A stretch of DNA of 37,118 nucleotides from NCBI GenBank assembly GCA_019635215.1, contig JAHBZZ010000010.1:93516-130633 (forward strand), in the 5' to 3' direction. The notes under the pieces are model-generated. The model saw only the letters and a program-made list of their open reading frames with translations, searched no databases and was not told where the DNA came from. Each line of letters starts with the position of its first letter. The stretch's first letter is position 1. The stretch is from Nitrosomonas sp. GTDB lineage: Bacteria; Pseudomonadota; Gammaproteobacteria; Burkholderiales; Nitrosomonadaceae. Made by a program: the position numbers and the translations under genes. Shown piece after piece: positions 7,849-16,032 of this stretch.

Positions 7849-8777
7849 ATGGATAACAATCATCATGGTATTGTTGGCGGAGTCGATACACACAAAGACC
7901 TTCATTTCGCAGCTGTAGTCGAGTGCTTGCCAGCAGTTCTTTCCCAACAACGCGGCAAGGTTATAAATCAATGCTGAATTGGATGCAATCCTTTGGTGAA
8001 GTCAAACAGAGTGTACGGGGACTTACGGTGCGGGTCTGCTAAGGTATCTACAACCCTTTGGTATCGAAATACTGGAGGTCACTGCACCTGATAAAACAGA
8101 CCGGCGCAAGCGCGGCAAAGACGACACAATCGATGCTGAAAATGCGGCGCATGCGGCATTTGCTGGAATACGTACTGTGACTCCCAAAACGCGTGATGGC
8201 ATGGTGGAATCGTTATGCATTCTTAAAGTGTGCAGAAAAACCGCCATTGCAGCGCGTCGTATTGCACTGTAGATGATCCAAATGAATATTATTTCTGCAC
8301 CAAGTCGATTCGTGAGCCGCTTCGCACAATGACTCGCATGCGATTAATCCGTACTCTTGCTATCTGGTGGCCAGATCTGGGTGGATATCGTGATATTGCG
8401 ACTGCCTACAAAATTGCATTGAAATCACTTGCACGACGATATCTGGAATTACAGGATGAAATTGCGGATTTGGATGTGATGATCTCAGCCATTGTTGATG
8501 AACTCGCGCCCAATCTGATTGCAGGCAAAGCCATTGGATATGAATCTGCTACACAATTACTCATTTACCGCTGGAGACAATCCAGAGCGATTAAAATCTG
8601 AAGCTAGCTTTGCGGCACTATGCGGTGTGAATCCAATTCCAGCTTCATCTGGCAATGTCAATAGACACAGGCTGAATCGTAGTGGTGACAGGGCAGCTAA
8701 TAGTGCGCTGCATATTATTGCCATTGGGCGACTAAGAACAGACAATACAACTAAAGAGTATGTTGAGAAACATCTAA
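7849..8777 (+). pseudogene. IS110-family transposase (DEDD recombinase), multiply frameshifted and 3'-truncated
   Basis: The start ATG at 7849 follows a TAGGGAG ribosome-binding sequence. The first residues (GGVDTHKDLHFAAVVE) hold the N-terminal DEDD-type RuvC-like motif of IS110 transposases. The reading then breaks: a stop follows at about 7972; the family segment MLNWMQSFGEVK continues in another frame; TGTYGAGLLRYLQPFG appears after a further shift; TAPDKTDRRKRGKDDTIDAE is intact; a CAG-to-TAG-type stop interrupts ARRIAL/MIQMN near 8271. The C-terminal transposase_20 segment (KSEASFAALCGVNPIPASSG and NRHRLNRSGDRAANSAL) carries the catalytic Ser region. The end is replaced by an IS5-family terminus after KEYVEKHL. 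It cannot encode an active enzyme. Confidence 0.85.
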
Positions 8778-9375
8778 GAGCCTGTTCAAAGTCTCTGGAT
8801 TATGGGAAACTTATGAGATGAGAAAAAGTTACCCAAGCGATATCAAGCGCGAACAGTTTGAGGAGATCCAGCTGTTGCTGGAGAGTGCCCGCAAGAAGAC
8901 AGCGCCACGCAAAGTAGATCTGTACGAGGTGTTCTGCGCGGTACTGTATCTGTTACGCACGGGTTGCCAGTGGCGTGCACTGCCCAGTGATTTTCCCAAA
9001 TGGCGCACAGTGCACTCGTACTGGACCATCTGGAGTGAGCCCCGTGAAGGAGGCAGCCTGCTGGAGCAGGCATTAAAAAAATCAGGTTGGCGCGGCCCGA
9101 GAGAAACGGGGGCGCAACGCCTGCAGCACGCTCTTGATCGTGGACGCGCAGAGCGTCAAGAACACTGACACAGCGACCTGGAAAGGCTACGACGCGGGCA
9201 AGAAGGTTTCAGGCATCAAGCGCCACATCGCAGTGGACACCCAAGGGTTACCACATGCTGTGGCAGTGAGCACGGCCGAGGTAACCGATCGCAAAGGAGC
9301 GCTACAGGCGCTGGGTCGCTGTAAACCTGGGCTTGAGCGGGTGCAAAGCGTGTTGTGCGACAGTGGTTTGACGTG
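8778..9375 (+). mobile_element. IS5-family element (IS427/IS1031-like), left portion
   Basis: The left terminus GAGCCTGTTCAAAGTCTC begins inside the IS110 transposase reading at 8778, matching the terminal inverted repeats typical of IS427-like members of the IS5 family. The preceding CTA/TAA could be part of the short TNA target duplication. The element runs through its transposase frames and stops abruptly near 9375, where the sequence switches to another IS5-family element in the opposite orientation. No right terminal repeat remains. Confidence 0.7.
8818..9375 (+). pseudogene. IS5-family (IS427-like) transposase, two frames, C-terminus lost
   Basis: Frame 1 starts at the ATG 8818 and encodes the DUF4096-type N-terminal domain (LYEVFCAVLYLLRTGCQWRA, then DFPKWRTVHSYW). 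At a run of seven A residues near 9077 the homology continues in the +1 frame as QVGAAREKRGRNACSTLLIV, DAQSVKNTDTA and GIKRHIAVDTQGLPHAVAVS, which is the DDE_Tnp_1 catalytic region with the first Asp in IVDAQS and the second in VLCDSG. Two-frame transposases with slippage at such runs are known in this subgroup, so the frame change may be programmed rather than damage. After LCDSGLT the sequence is foreign, so the last catalytic Glu is missing and the gene is dead. Confidence 0.85.
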
Positions 9376-9917
9376 GTCTCAACAACTTTCATGTTTTCCT
9401 GAGCGTGTGTTTCATCATCCCGATCTTCACGATCGTTGACCACTTCATACGTCGGCTTTGTCTTGGGTTTACGCGGACTGTGCGTAATGCTCGCATCAAT
9501 GTGACAACCTTTTGTTACCGTCACCTGATGCGCCTGTATTTGTCGGTTGATCTGTTCCAGCAAACCATCCCAGGCTTGGGCTTTCGTCAATCGTGTCCTG
9601 AAACGGGAAAGTACCGAGCGATCCGGCACGTCGTCTTCCAGATCCAGGCCAAGAAAACGCATGACATGCAGGTTAACATTGGCCATTTCCTCGATCGATT
9701 CATCGCTCAGACCACCATGCCATAGCCCAACCAGCAACATCCTGAATGGCAGCAAGCCCGGATAAGCTGGGCGGCCTGTTGCATCAGACACCGGCGCGTA
9801 ATGTTGTTCAATCGCTTTCTCAATGGTGTTCCAATCAATCAGTTGATCCATTTGATTCAGAAAATTGCCTTTGCGTGTCCTTCGAGTGACAAAACTATCA
9901 GCCAGACTTAAACCCAT
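9376..9917 (-). pseudogene. IS5-family transposase, N-terminal fragment
   Basis: The reading from the ATG at 9917 gives the DUF772 N-terminal domain (FLNQMDQLIDWNTIEKAIEQ, YPGLLPFRMLLVGLWHGGLS, MRFLGLDLEDDVPDRSVLSR) and the first catalytic segment (KGCHIDASITHSPRKPK), followed by HAQENMKVVETT. After this point the frame runs into the other IS fragment and is no longer homologous, so the second Asp and the Glu of the DDE triad are lost. It is clearly different from the IS427-like transposase with which it is fused tail to tail. Confidence 0.83.
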
Positions 9918-9996
9918 GACAAGTAACTCAATGAATAAAAATGGTATTATATTATCTTGACATGCCTAATAGCATATTTGCCGTGCAAAGATCTCC
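9376..9996 (-). mobile_element. IS5-family element of a second type, 5' portion only
   Basis: On the minus strand the element begins near 9996 with GGAGATCTTTGCACGGCAAA, a sequence of the terminal-repeat type seen in IS5-group elements, has about 80 bp of leader and then a transposase start. It ends near 9375 where it meets the other IS5-family fragment. Its outer end abuts the serine recombinase remnant at 9996/9997, so it (or its complete ancestor) inserted into that gene. Confidence 0.65.
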
Positions 9997-10617
9997 TATT
10001 ATCTGTGTCACGGCAAGAATGAAGACGGGACGCGGTGCGATCTGTATGGAAAATCCATTCGCCGTGAACAGGTGGAAGGTGATTTTGAAAAGTTGCTCGG
10101 TGACATGAAACCATCGAAGGAGTTGTTTTTTCTAGCGGCGGATATTTTTACCGATTTGTGGAATGCAAAACGCGAAACGGCAAAGCAGGAAGCTGAGCAT
10201 ATTCGCCGGGATATCATTATGATTGAACGCAAGACGGAGCAGTTTTTTGATCGGATCACGGAGACGGACAGTGAAACCCTGATCACGGCTTACGAGAAAA
10301 AAATCCGAAAGCTGGAAGAGGAAAAGATCATACTGGATGAGAAAATCGCCAAATGTGGCCGTCCGCTGCATTCGTTTGACGAAACCTATCGAACTGCGTT
10401 CACATTTCCCTCAAACCCGCAAAAACTCTGGTCTTCCGACAGGTTGGAGCATAAAAGAACCGTCCTAAAGCTGGCTTTTAGCGAACCGCTGCAATACTGC
10501 AAAAAACGGGGTTATCGAACTTCCCAAAAGTCGCTTCCATTCACGCTTTTGGAGGAAAGTGGTATGGGGAAGTATGATATGGTGCCGACACCAAGAATCG
10601 AACTCTGGACCTTCTGA
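9997..10617 (+). pseudogene. Large serine recombinase, C-terminal fragment (zinc ribbon plus coiled coil)
   Basis: From 9997 the frame encodes YYLCHGKNEDGTRC and DLYGKSIRREQVEGDFEKLL, the end of the recombinase zinc-beta-ribbon domain (Cys present), then a long helical coiled-coil segment rich in Lys/Glu (about 10150-10370), and a basic C-terminus. This is the C-terminal architecture of large serine recombinases used by integrative elements. The catalytic resolvase domain with the nucleophilic Ser and the DNA_recombinase domain are absent, cut off by the IS5-family element ending at 9996. The last codons (VPTPRIELWTF) are read from the antisense of a tRNA 3' half. A GTG at 10072 could start a short protein, but I regard the gene as a remnant. 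Confidence 0.8.
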
Positions 10618-10626
10618 TTACAAAAC
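10580..10626 (-). repeat. 3' half of tRNA-Thr (UGU): attachment-site relic
   Basis: On the minus strand the sequence TTTTGTAATCAGAAGG, then TCCAGAGTTCGATTCTTGG and TGTCGGCACCA gives an anticodon loop with TGT, the 3' anticodon strand, a T-arm with TTCGATT loop, the 3' acceptor strand and an encoded CCA. It matches the 3' half of bacterial tRNA-Thr(UGU). The 5' half is missing: sequence beyond 10626 is unrelated A/T-rich DNA. Such fragments arise when an element integrates at a tRNA 3' end. One T-stem pair is mismatched, so it has decayed. Confidence 0.75.
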
Positions 10627-10854
10627 TTGTTTTTAATTTATTGATATTTACAAATCAACCACTTACAATGCTTGCCGCAACAAAAACCAATGTCACACAA
10701 TCTCAATCGATGGTATTTCAGCTGTAGTCTGGCACAAATTTGGCACACAACCTCTTTTAAACCTGTTCAAACAACAAATATTCTTTCAGGAACTATTATC
10801 AACAATAAATTTGACAATCATTGATCATTTATATGATATTTAATATAATCAGGT
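10618..10854. promoter_or_regulatory. Intergenic region with candidate promoter for the toxin/antitoxin pair
   Basis: The region is A/T-rich and without a gene. TTGATC (10821-10826), a 17-bp spacer and TATAAT (10844-10849) form a near-consensus sigma70 promoter directed to the right. Transcription would begin at about 10855-10857, on the first ATG of the toxin reading frame, so a leaderless message is possible. An alternative TTGACA (10811-10816) with TATGAT (10832-10837) has a short 15-bp spacer. The -10 area contains imperfect dyads (TGATATT...ATAATCA) that would suit autoregulation by the HTH antitoxin. Confidence 0.5.
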
Positions 10855-11224
10855 ATGAATGAAAACCAAATGAAACCTGTTATTATGGATAGGTTCTTCA
10901 TATGAAGATTGGCAAACATTCCCTGCTAATGTACAAGATGTTATGGGCTATGCCCTGCATTTAGCTCAATGTGGCAAGGAGGCCATCAATGCAAAACCAT
11001 TAACAGACTTTAAAGGCGCCTCGGTATTAGAAATTATAGATAACTATGACAGTGATACTTATCGAGCTATATATACTGTTCAGTTTCAAGGTGCTGTCTA
11101 TGTTCTCCATGCATTTCAAAAGAAAAGTAAAAAAGGAATTTCAACACCGAAAAATCATATTCAGTTAATTGAACAACGTTTAAAGAAAGCGAGAGAATGC
11201 CATGACAAACATAAAACAAAATGA
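10855..11224 (+). pseudogene. HigB/RelE-like toxin (phage Gp49-like), frameshifted near its N-terminus
   Basis: The downstream frame encodes WIGSSYEDWQTFPANVQDV, MGYALHLAQCGKEAINAKPL, EIIDNYDSDTYRAIYTVQF and VYVLHAFQKKSKKGISTPK, the pattern of the Gp49-like RelE/HigB mRNA-interferase family, with the closing 'YVLHAFQKKSKKG' motif. That frame has a stop at 10871-10873 and no ATG until 10943, inside the conserved domain. The expected start (ATG at 10855 or 10870, MKPVI...) is in another frame: one extra base around 10883-10886 would restore ...PVIWIGSS. The toxin is therefore probably inactive unless a CTG at 10877 is used. It overlaps the antitoxin gene by 23 bp, the normal toxin-first order of HigBA. 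Confidence 0.7.
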
Positions 11225-11537
11225 AGACGCTGTTGTCATCACAGCACATCCATTTGAAGGATTGGTTAACGGTGAAGAAAGGTTTGCTAAGGCTCAACTA
11301 GCACATCAAATTAACACCTTGATTTCAGAACGCGGATTGACTCAAAAAGAAGCGGCAAAATTACTCGGCATTACACAACCAGAAGTGTCTCAGATTTCCA
11401 ACGGCCGTTTATCTGGTTTTTCATTTGATCGTTTATATCGTTGTTTACATGCACTTGATATGGATATTGAAATTACAGTAAAAAAACACGTTCCCGCTAT
11501 CAGTGACACAGCTGGAATACATGTGACCATTCCTTGA
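11202..11537 (+). CDS. XRE-family antitoxin (HigA-like)
   Basis: A 111-residue protein with an intact helix-turn-helix: LISERGLTQKEAAKLLGITQ, then PEVSQISNGRLSGFSFDRL (about residues 42-80), the XRE/HigA pattern in which the second helix reads the operator. The N-terminal ~35 residues (including FEGLVNGEERFAKAQLAHQI) would contact the toxin in the small HigA2-like subgroup. It begins inside the last codons of the toxin gene, implying translational coupling, and should repress their shared promoter. It remains intact although the toxin is frameshifted, which is the survivable direction of decay for such a pair. Confidence 0.85.
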   Translation: MTNIKQNEDAVVITAHPFEGLVNGEERFAKAQLAHQINTLISERGLTQKEAAKLLGITQPEVSQISNGRLSGFSFDRLYRCLHALDMDIEITVKKHVPAISDTAGIHVTIP

Positions 11538-11628
11538 TTGTTAATCGGTGTTGATTTTTCCAGTAATTGACACACCGCCATCTTACTCCATTCAGTACAG
11601 AAAAATAGCATTTCGCACAAGACAGTCC

Positions 11629-14600
11629 TTAAAATCCTTGTTGTTTTATTTTAAATATGACATAAACGGCTGGCACCAAGAACAGCGTCACGAAGAAGGC
11701 AAACAGCACGCCAAATGCGATAGTCACGGCCATAGGCATAATTTTTTCGGCGTCGTAGCCCTGTGAACTGATCAGCGGCAGAAGGCCGGCAAATGTGGTG
11801 GCGGTTGTCAGAAATGTCGCACGGAATCGCGATTTTGCACCAGCTATGGCGGCACCCATTAACGCCATTTTCTGCTGTCGGTTTTTATTGATCTGCGCAA
11901 TCAGGATCAGACTGTCGTTAATGACGATTCCGCCGACCGCAAACAACGCGAAATACGACTCCACCGACAGCGGAATCTGCATCAGTACATGACCCAGGAG
12001 GGCACCGATAAATCCAAACGGTATCGCGAGCATGATAATCAGCGGTTGCGCATAGGAACGCAGCGGTATCGCCAGCAACGCATAAATACCGAGCAACGCC
12101 AGCGCGCCATACAGCCAAACGGCCGACAGTGTTTCTTGCTGTTTTTGCCGGGACTGTCCGGGGATTATTTCCAATCCGGAAAACTGTGTCTTTAGCTGTG
12201 GAATAACGTTGGTGCGCATATCGGCCAGAATGTTTTCGACATCGACCTCGTCCTGGTAGACTTCGGCGCTTACCAATTGAAAGCGTTCGCGGTTAGTGCG
12301 TTTGATGACGGCATAACCTGTCGCGTATTCGGCTTTGGCAACCGTACTGAACGGCACGCTATCGCCGTTGGATAGCCGAATCGGCATACTTTGCAAATGA
12401 TCCAGCGTGCGTGTGTCTTCTGGGGAAAGGCGTAGCATAACACGAATTTCATCGCGTCCTTGATAATAGCGCTGCACTTCTAACCCGAAAAAACCATGGC
12501 GCACCTGCTCGTTCAGACTGTGCATCGTCAAACCGTAGAACGCAGCTGCCGGTTTCAGTTTGAGATGTAGCTCGGGCTTGCCGGCCTGCATCGAGCTGGT
12601 AACACTGTGTACACCGCGATAGGCAGCCAGCTTGTTTTTCAGTATTTCTCCGGCTACACTTTGCTGCACCGTGTCTGCTGCTACCAAGATCCATTCGATG
12701 GCTTTTGGCGGTTCATCGGAAGGCACGCCAAGATTACGCGGCCAGAAGCTCTGAATAGTCAGCGTCGTATCCGCCGGTAGTGCGCCGAAACGCGCCCGCC
12801 ATTCCTTTTTTATACTATCAACCTGGCTGCGGATACGCTCGTCCACCGCCAGCTCAAGATTGACGAATCCCCGGTTATCATTGCTTAATGTCAGAATATG
12901 GCGGATGCTGTCACCGTCCGGGGTTGATGAACCGGCATAAAAAGCCGCATTGAGTTCCGCGCGGATTTCGTTGGCGATGCGCTCCAGCCGTAAAATCTGT
13001 CGATCGACTTCGTCAAATGCTGTTCCGGCCGGAAACCTAAGCTCGGCATGCAGATAATAATCATCTACCGGCATATCCATGACACTGGTTATACGGCCGG
13101 ATATCACCAGCGCAGCGGCGAGCAGCAATAATGCCGTAAATCCTGCAATCGTGATATAACGCCAACGTAGCGCACTACGCAGCATTCGGACATACACACA
13201 GTCAATCAGCCAGCGCAGACCGCTATCTGTCCGCTGCTGCAACGATACAAACCAAGCCAATTTTTTGTCTGGGCGTTGATGCGGTGCGCCTGCCATTGCA
13301 ACATGTTGTCGACCTGTGTTTCCCGTCAGATGCGCGGGCAGAATCAACAGCACTTCAATCATGGAAAATACCAGCGTCAGCATGACTACCGCTGAGATAT
13401 TGTAGAGCAGATGTCCGGTCAATCCCGGTAGAAACAGGCCCGGTGCAAATGCGACCATAGTGGATAACACCATCAGCACAATCAGCGGTCCCATTTCTCG
13501 TATTCCGCTGATCGCGCCGGATAATCCGGGATTGCCAAGTTGTTGATGGGTATGAATATGTTCGCCGACAATAATCGCATCGTCGACGACTACGCCCAGA
13601 ATCAGAATCAACGCGGCAATGGTATAGGTGTTCAGTGAAATGTCCAGCACCGGCATCAACCAGAATGTGCCACAAATAGCAATCAGAATGCCGCAACTGA
13701 CCCATAATGCAATCCGCAAATGTAAGGTCAAGACCAGAATCAAGAATACCAGCATAAAACCGACAATCGCATTACTTGTCAGCATAGTCATGTTCTGATC
13801 GTAATATTTGGACCAGTCATCCCAGGTTATGACTTCAACACCGGCCGGCAGCTCGGACCGGAAGGCATCGACTACCTCATGCACAGCATTAACGGTTGCA
13901 CCCACCTGATTTTTTGGCCAGACGATAACTTCCATCGCCGGCATACCGTTCGACCTAACCAGCTTATCCTGCTCGCGCAGCGTTTCTGAAATTCGCGCGA
14001 TATCACCGAGTTTCAGTTGCGTGCCTTCATGGCCGGAGCGCAGCATAATGGCGGCAAAATCATCCGCCGTCATCGCCTGCTCCTGGCTTCTGATCAGCAG
14101 CTTGCCGTCGCCGCCTTTCAATTCACCCGCCGGCATATCCCTGGACGCTGTGCGAACTGTCTCGGCGATTTTATCGAAACTAAGTGCATAGCGCCGTAAA
14201 TCCGACTCGGAAATTTCAATCGATACTTCGTAAGGTATTTTCGGGAAGGACAGCATAGGGCCCACTTCCGGGTGCGTACTTAACTTGGCCTGCAGTCGAT
14301 CGCGATAATGTTGCAGGGTGCGGACATCGACCGCCATACCACGCACCACGACAATAATCGCCTGCACACCCGTTTTCAGCTCCTTGATTTCGAATTTATC
14401 GATGCCCTGCGGGAAAACCGTAACTGCTTCCATGCGCGCCTGCAACTCCGCCCGGAAACGAGTTGCGCCGACAGCCGGATCGAAATCCACGGTAACGTGG
14501 CAAAATGCCTGTTCGACTATGGTATAAATATGCCTGATACCTGTCAGATCGTGCAATGCTTCTTCAACCGGAATGCAGACCGCCTGTTCGACCTCACCGG

Positions 14601-14766
14601 GCCCGGCACCATCGTATACGGTATTGATCATAAACTGATACTGCGGCTCGGGTGGATACACGTAACGTTTTGCGCCGAACAATCCCGCGATCCCGCCGAC
14701 GATAATCAGCACCATCAATAAATTGGCCGCAACCGGATTCCTGGCAAACCAGATAATGAAATTCAC
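11629..14766 (-). CDS. RND-family efflux permease
   Basis: A 1045-residue inner-membrane transporter with the duplicated RND plan: helix 1 at residues ~10-30, a large periplasmic loop, helices 2-6 (~330-475), helix 7 (~550), a second periplasmic loop, and helices 8-12 (~870-1040). The proton-relay Asp pair is present in TM4 (GVVVDDAIIVGE, near 396). In TM10 the AcrB Lys940 position reads Asn-Asp (GIVINDSLIL, near 948), as in non-AcrB subfamilies. The GTG start overlaps the adaptor stop (GTGA). With the adaptor and outer-membrane factor it would form a tripartite exporter. Linkage to a peptide synthetase locus suggests that its cargo is the peptide product rather than drugs. No clear terminator hairpin follows. 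Confidence 0.9.
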   Translation of the reverse strand: MNFIIWFARNPVAANLLMVLIIVGGIAGLFGAKRYVYPPEPQYQFMINTVYDGAGPGEVEQAVCIPVEEALHDLTGIRHIYTIVEQAFCHVTVDFDPAVGATRFRAELQARMEAVTVFPQGIDKFEIKELKTGVQAIIVVVRGMAVDVRTLQHYRDRLQAKLSTHPEVGPMLSFPKIPYEVSIEISESDLRRYALSFDKIAETVRTASRDMPAGELKGGDGKLLIRSQEQAMTADDFAAIMLRSGHEGTQLKLGDIARISETLREQDKLVRSNGMPAMEVIVWPKNQVGATVNAVHEVVDAFRSELPAGVEVITWDDWSKYYDQNMTMLTSNAIVGFMLVFLILVLTLHLRIALWVSCGILIAICGTFWLMPVLDISLNTYTIAALILILGVVVDDAIIVGEHIHTHQQLGNPGLSGAISGIREMGPLIVLMVLSTMVAFAPGLFLPGLTGHLLYNISAVVMLTLVFSMIEVLLILPAHLTGNTGRQHVAMAGAPHQRPDKKLAWFVSLQQRTDSGLRWLIDCVYVRMLRSALRWRYITIAGFTALLLLAAALVISGRITSVMDMPVDDYYLHAELRFPAGTAFDEVDRQILRLERIANEIRAELNAAFYAGSSTPDGDSIRHILTLSNDNRGFVNLELAVDERIRSQVDSIKKEWRARFGALPADTTLTIQSFWPRNLGVPSDEPPKAIEWILVAADTVQQSVAGEILKNKLAAYRGVHSVTSSMQAGKPELHLKLKPAAAFYGLTMHSLNEQVRHGFFGLEVQRYYQGRDEIRVMLRLSPEDTRTLDHLQSMPIRLSNGDSVPFSTVAKAEYATGYAVIKRTNRERFQLVSAEVYQDEVDVENILADMRTNVIPQLKTQFSGLEIIPGQSRQKQQETLSAVWLYGALALLGIYALLAIPLRSYAQPLIIMLAIPFGFIGALLGHVLMQIPLSVESYFALFAVGGIVINDSLILIAQINKNRQQKMALMGAAIAGAKSRFRATFLTTATTFAGLLPLISSQGYDAEKIMPMAVTIAFGVLFAFFVTLFLVPAVYVIFKIKQQGF

Positions 14767-15992
14767 GGTGTATTGCCGCCAGCCGCTTGATGTGCGCGGC
14801 TTGATAATTCTGGCGTCACCGCCATGCCGTCAATGGGATGCAGTAAACCGGAGACCAGTATCCGTTCACCGTCTTTGAGCCCCGACTGAATCATCACCTG
14901 TCCGCGCTCGCGTTTGAGAACCTGGACGGTACGCAGACGCAGACGGTTGTCCCGGTCCACAACAGCCACCTGATCGTCCCCGAACACCGCACTGGCCGGC
15001 AAAATCGCCAGTCGATCAAACCGGCGTCCCTGTATCAATGCTTTGACAAACAATCCAAGCGGCAGCTCAACTGAATTGGACGAATCAGATTGCCGTTTGA
15101 ACGGGTCGGTAATTTGCGCCACCAGGATGACCATACCGGTGTTGCGATCAACCATGCTTTCACTGCGAATGAGCTTGGCGTGCCAGATCTGTTGTTTTCC
15201 CAGATAATCTGCGCCCAATAACACATGCGGGAGTATTGTCTGATTGCTCTTCCGGTAACTGTCATCCACCGTTATTGTTGCGGTCTTGGCGTTCGGCAAA
15301 TCAATAAACGCCAAGTCGCGCACGCTGACCGGCAAGCGGATTTCTGCGCGGTCACTGTTGTAAATCACGCCGAGCACACTGTTTTGCGAGACGACCTGGC
15401 CGATACCGACACTTTTGCCACGCACGCGCCCATCAAACGGTGCGCGAATCTGCGTCCGTTGTTTCAACCGTTTAGCGTGTTCCAGACTTTTTTTCGCAGC
15501 GGCCAGTTTGGCGCGCATTTCGGCCAGTTGCGGTATGCGCTGATTGAGCGGACTGGGATCACCCTGTCCCAGTTGCGCCCATTCATCGCGCGCCTGTATG
15601 GCCTCTGCTTCTTCACGGGCGAGTAAATGATGCGCTTCCTTGACCTGCGCTTGTGCTTGCGCGATCTGCAAGTCGTAATCCGCAGGGTCGATGGTTGCCA
15701 GTACCTCACCCTCGCGGAAAAAACCGCCGCTGACAAAAGCCGGTGATAAATCAATAATCCGGCCTGAGACTTCCGTCACCAGATCAATTTCCGTGTGCGC
15801 CGTGACCTGCCCCTGTGAACGTACATGCAAACGCTTCGATTGCATATCGGCATGGACGACCTGAACGATCGGCGGCGTAACCGCCGTATCCTGTTGATCG
15901 CTGTGCGGTGGAAACTTAATCAGTAGCGAAGATACCAGTCCTGCAATTAGGACAGTCAGTATCGCAATGGCAATCTGGCGGTGTTTCTTCAA
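14763..15992 (-). CDS. RND efflux periplasmic adaptor (membrane fusion protein)
   Basis: A 409-residue HlyD/AcrA-type adaptor. Residues ~6-27 form an N-terminal membrane anchor. A biotinyl-lipoyl-like half motif follows (VSGRIIDLSPAFVSGGFFRE), then an alpha-hairpin rich in Ala/Gln (LQIAQAQAQVKEAHHLLARE) and the second lipoyl half (TQIRAPFDGRVRGKSVGIGQ), then beta-barrel and membrane-proximal domains (VQVLKRERGQVMIQSGLKDG, ERILVSGL). It bridges the permease and the outer-membrane channel in the periplasm. The start is a TTG at 15992 with a weak AGAAG upstream; there is no nearby ATG. It lies 40 bp after the outer-membrane factor gene and overlaps the permease gene. Confidence 0.9.
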   Translation of the reverse strand: MKKHRQIAIAILTVLIAGLVSSLLIKFPPHSDQQDTAVTPPIVQVVHADMQSKRLHVRSQGQVTAHTEIDLVTEVSGRIIDLSPAFVSGGFFREGEVLATIDPADYDLQIAQAQAQVKEAHHLLAREEAEAIQARDEWAQLGQGDPSPLNQRIPQLAEMRAKLAAAKKSLEHAKRLKQRTQIRAPFDGRVRGKSVGIGQVVSQNSVLGVIYNSDRAEIRLPVSVRDLAFIDLPNAKTATITVDDSYRKSNQTILPHVLLGADYLGKQQIWHAKLIRSESMVDRNTGMVILVAQITDPFKRQSDSSNSVELPLGLFVKALIQGRRFDRLAILPASAVFGDDQVAVVDRDNRLRLRTVQVLKRERGQVMIQSGLKDGERILVSGLLHPIDGMAVTPELSSRAHQAAGGNTP

Positions 15993-16032
15993 TGGCTTCT
16001 ATTAATTAATGACAGTGTGTAAAAAAATGACG

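Larger units (their letters stand above)
7614..8777 (+). mobile_element. Decayed IS110-family insertion element, right end removed by an IS5-family insertion
   Basis: The element comprises a structured ~230-bp non-coding leader and a broken IS110-family transposase gene. IS110 elements lack terminal inverted repeats, so the left boundary (about 7614) is a guess based on the direct repeat GGTACCGTAAGA and the start of the stem-loop region. The right boundary is the point at 8777/8778 where the recognisable transposase reading is cut by the terminal repeat of an IS5-family element. The missing right end is not seen elsewhere in the window. Confidence 0.65.

Noticed and set aside
8230-8821. Two separate small plus-strand ORFs (123 and 100 codons)
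   Set aside because: They are pieces of the same broken IS110 transposase in different frames, not independent genes.
9405-9765. Plus-strand ORFs in the IS5-family fragment
   Set aside because: They mirror the minus-strand transposase fragment, whose DUF772-type motifs are clear.
10580-10626. A complete tRNA gene
   Set aside because: Only the 3' half is present; the D-arm, the 5' acceptor strand and the 5' anticodon strand are missing.
11538-11628. Intrinsic terminator between the antitoxin gene and the RND permease gene
   Set aside because: No GC-rich hairpin followed by a T-run is visible in either direction, though the two genes converge here.
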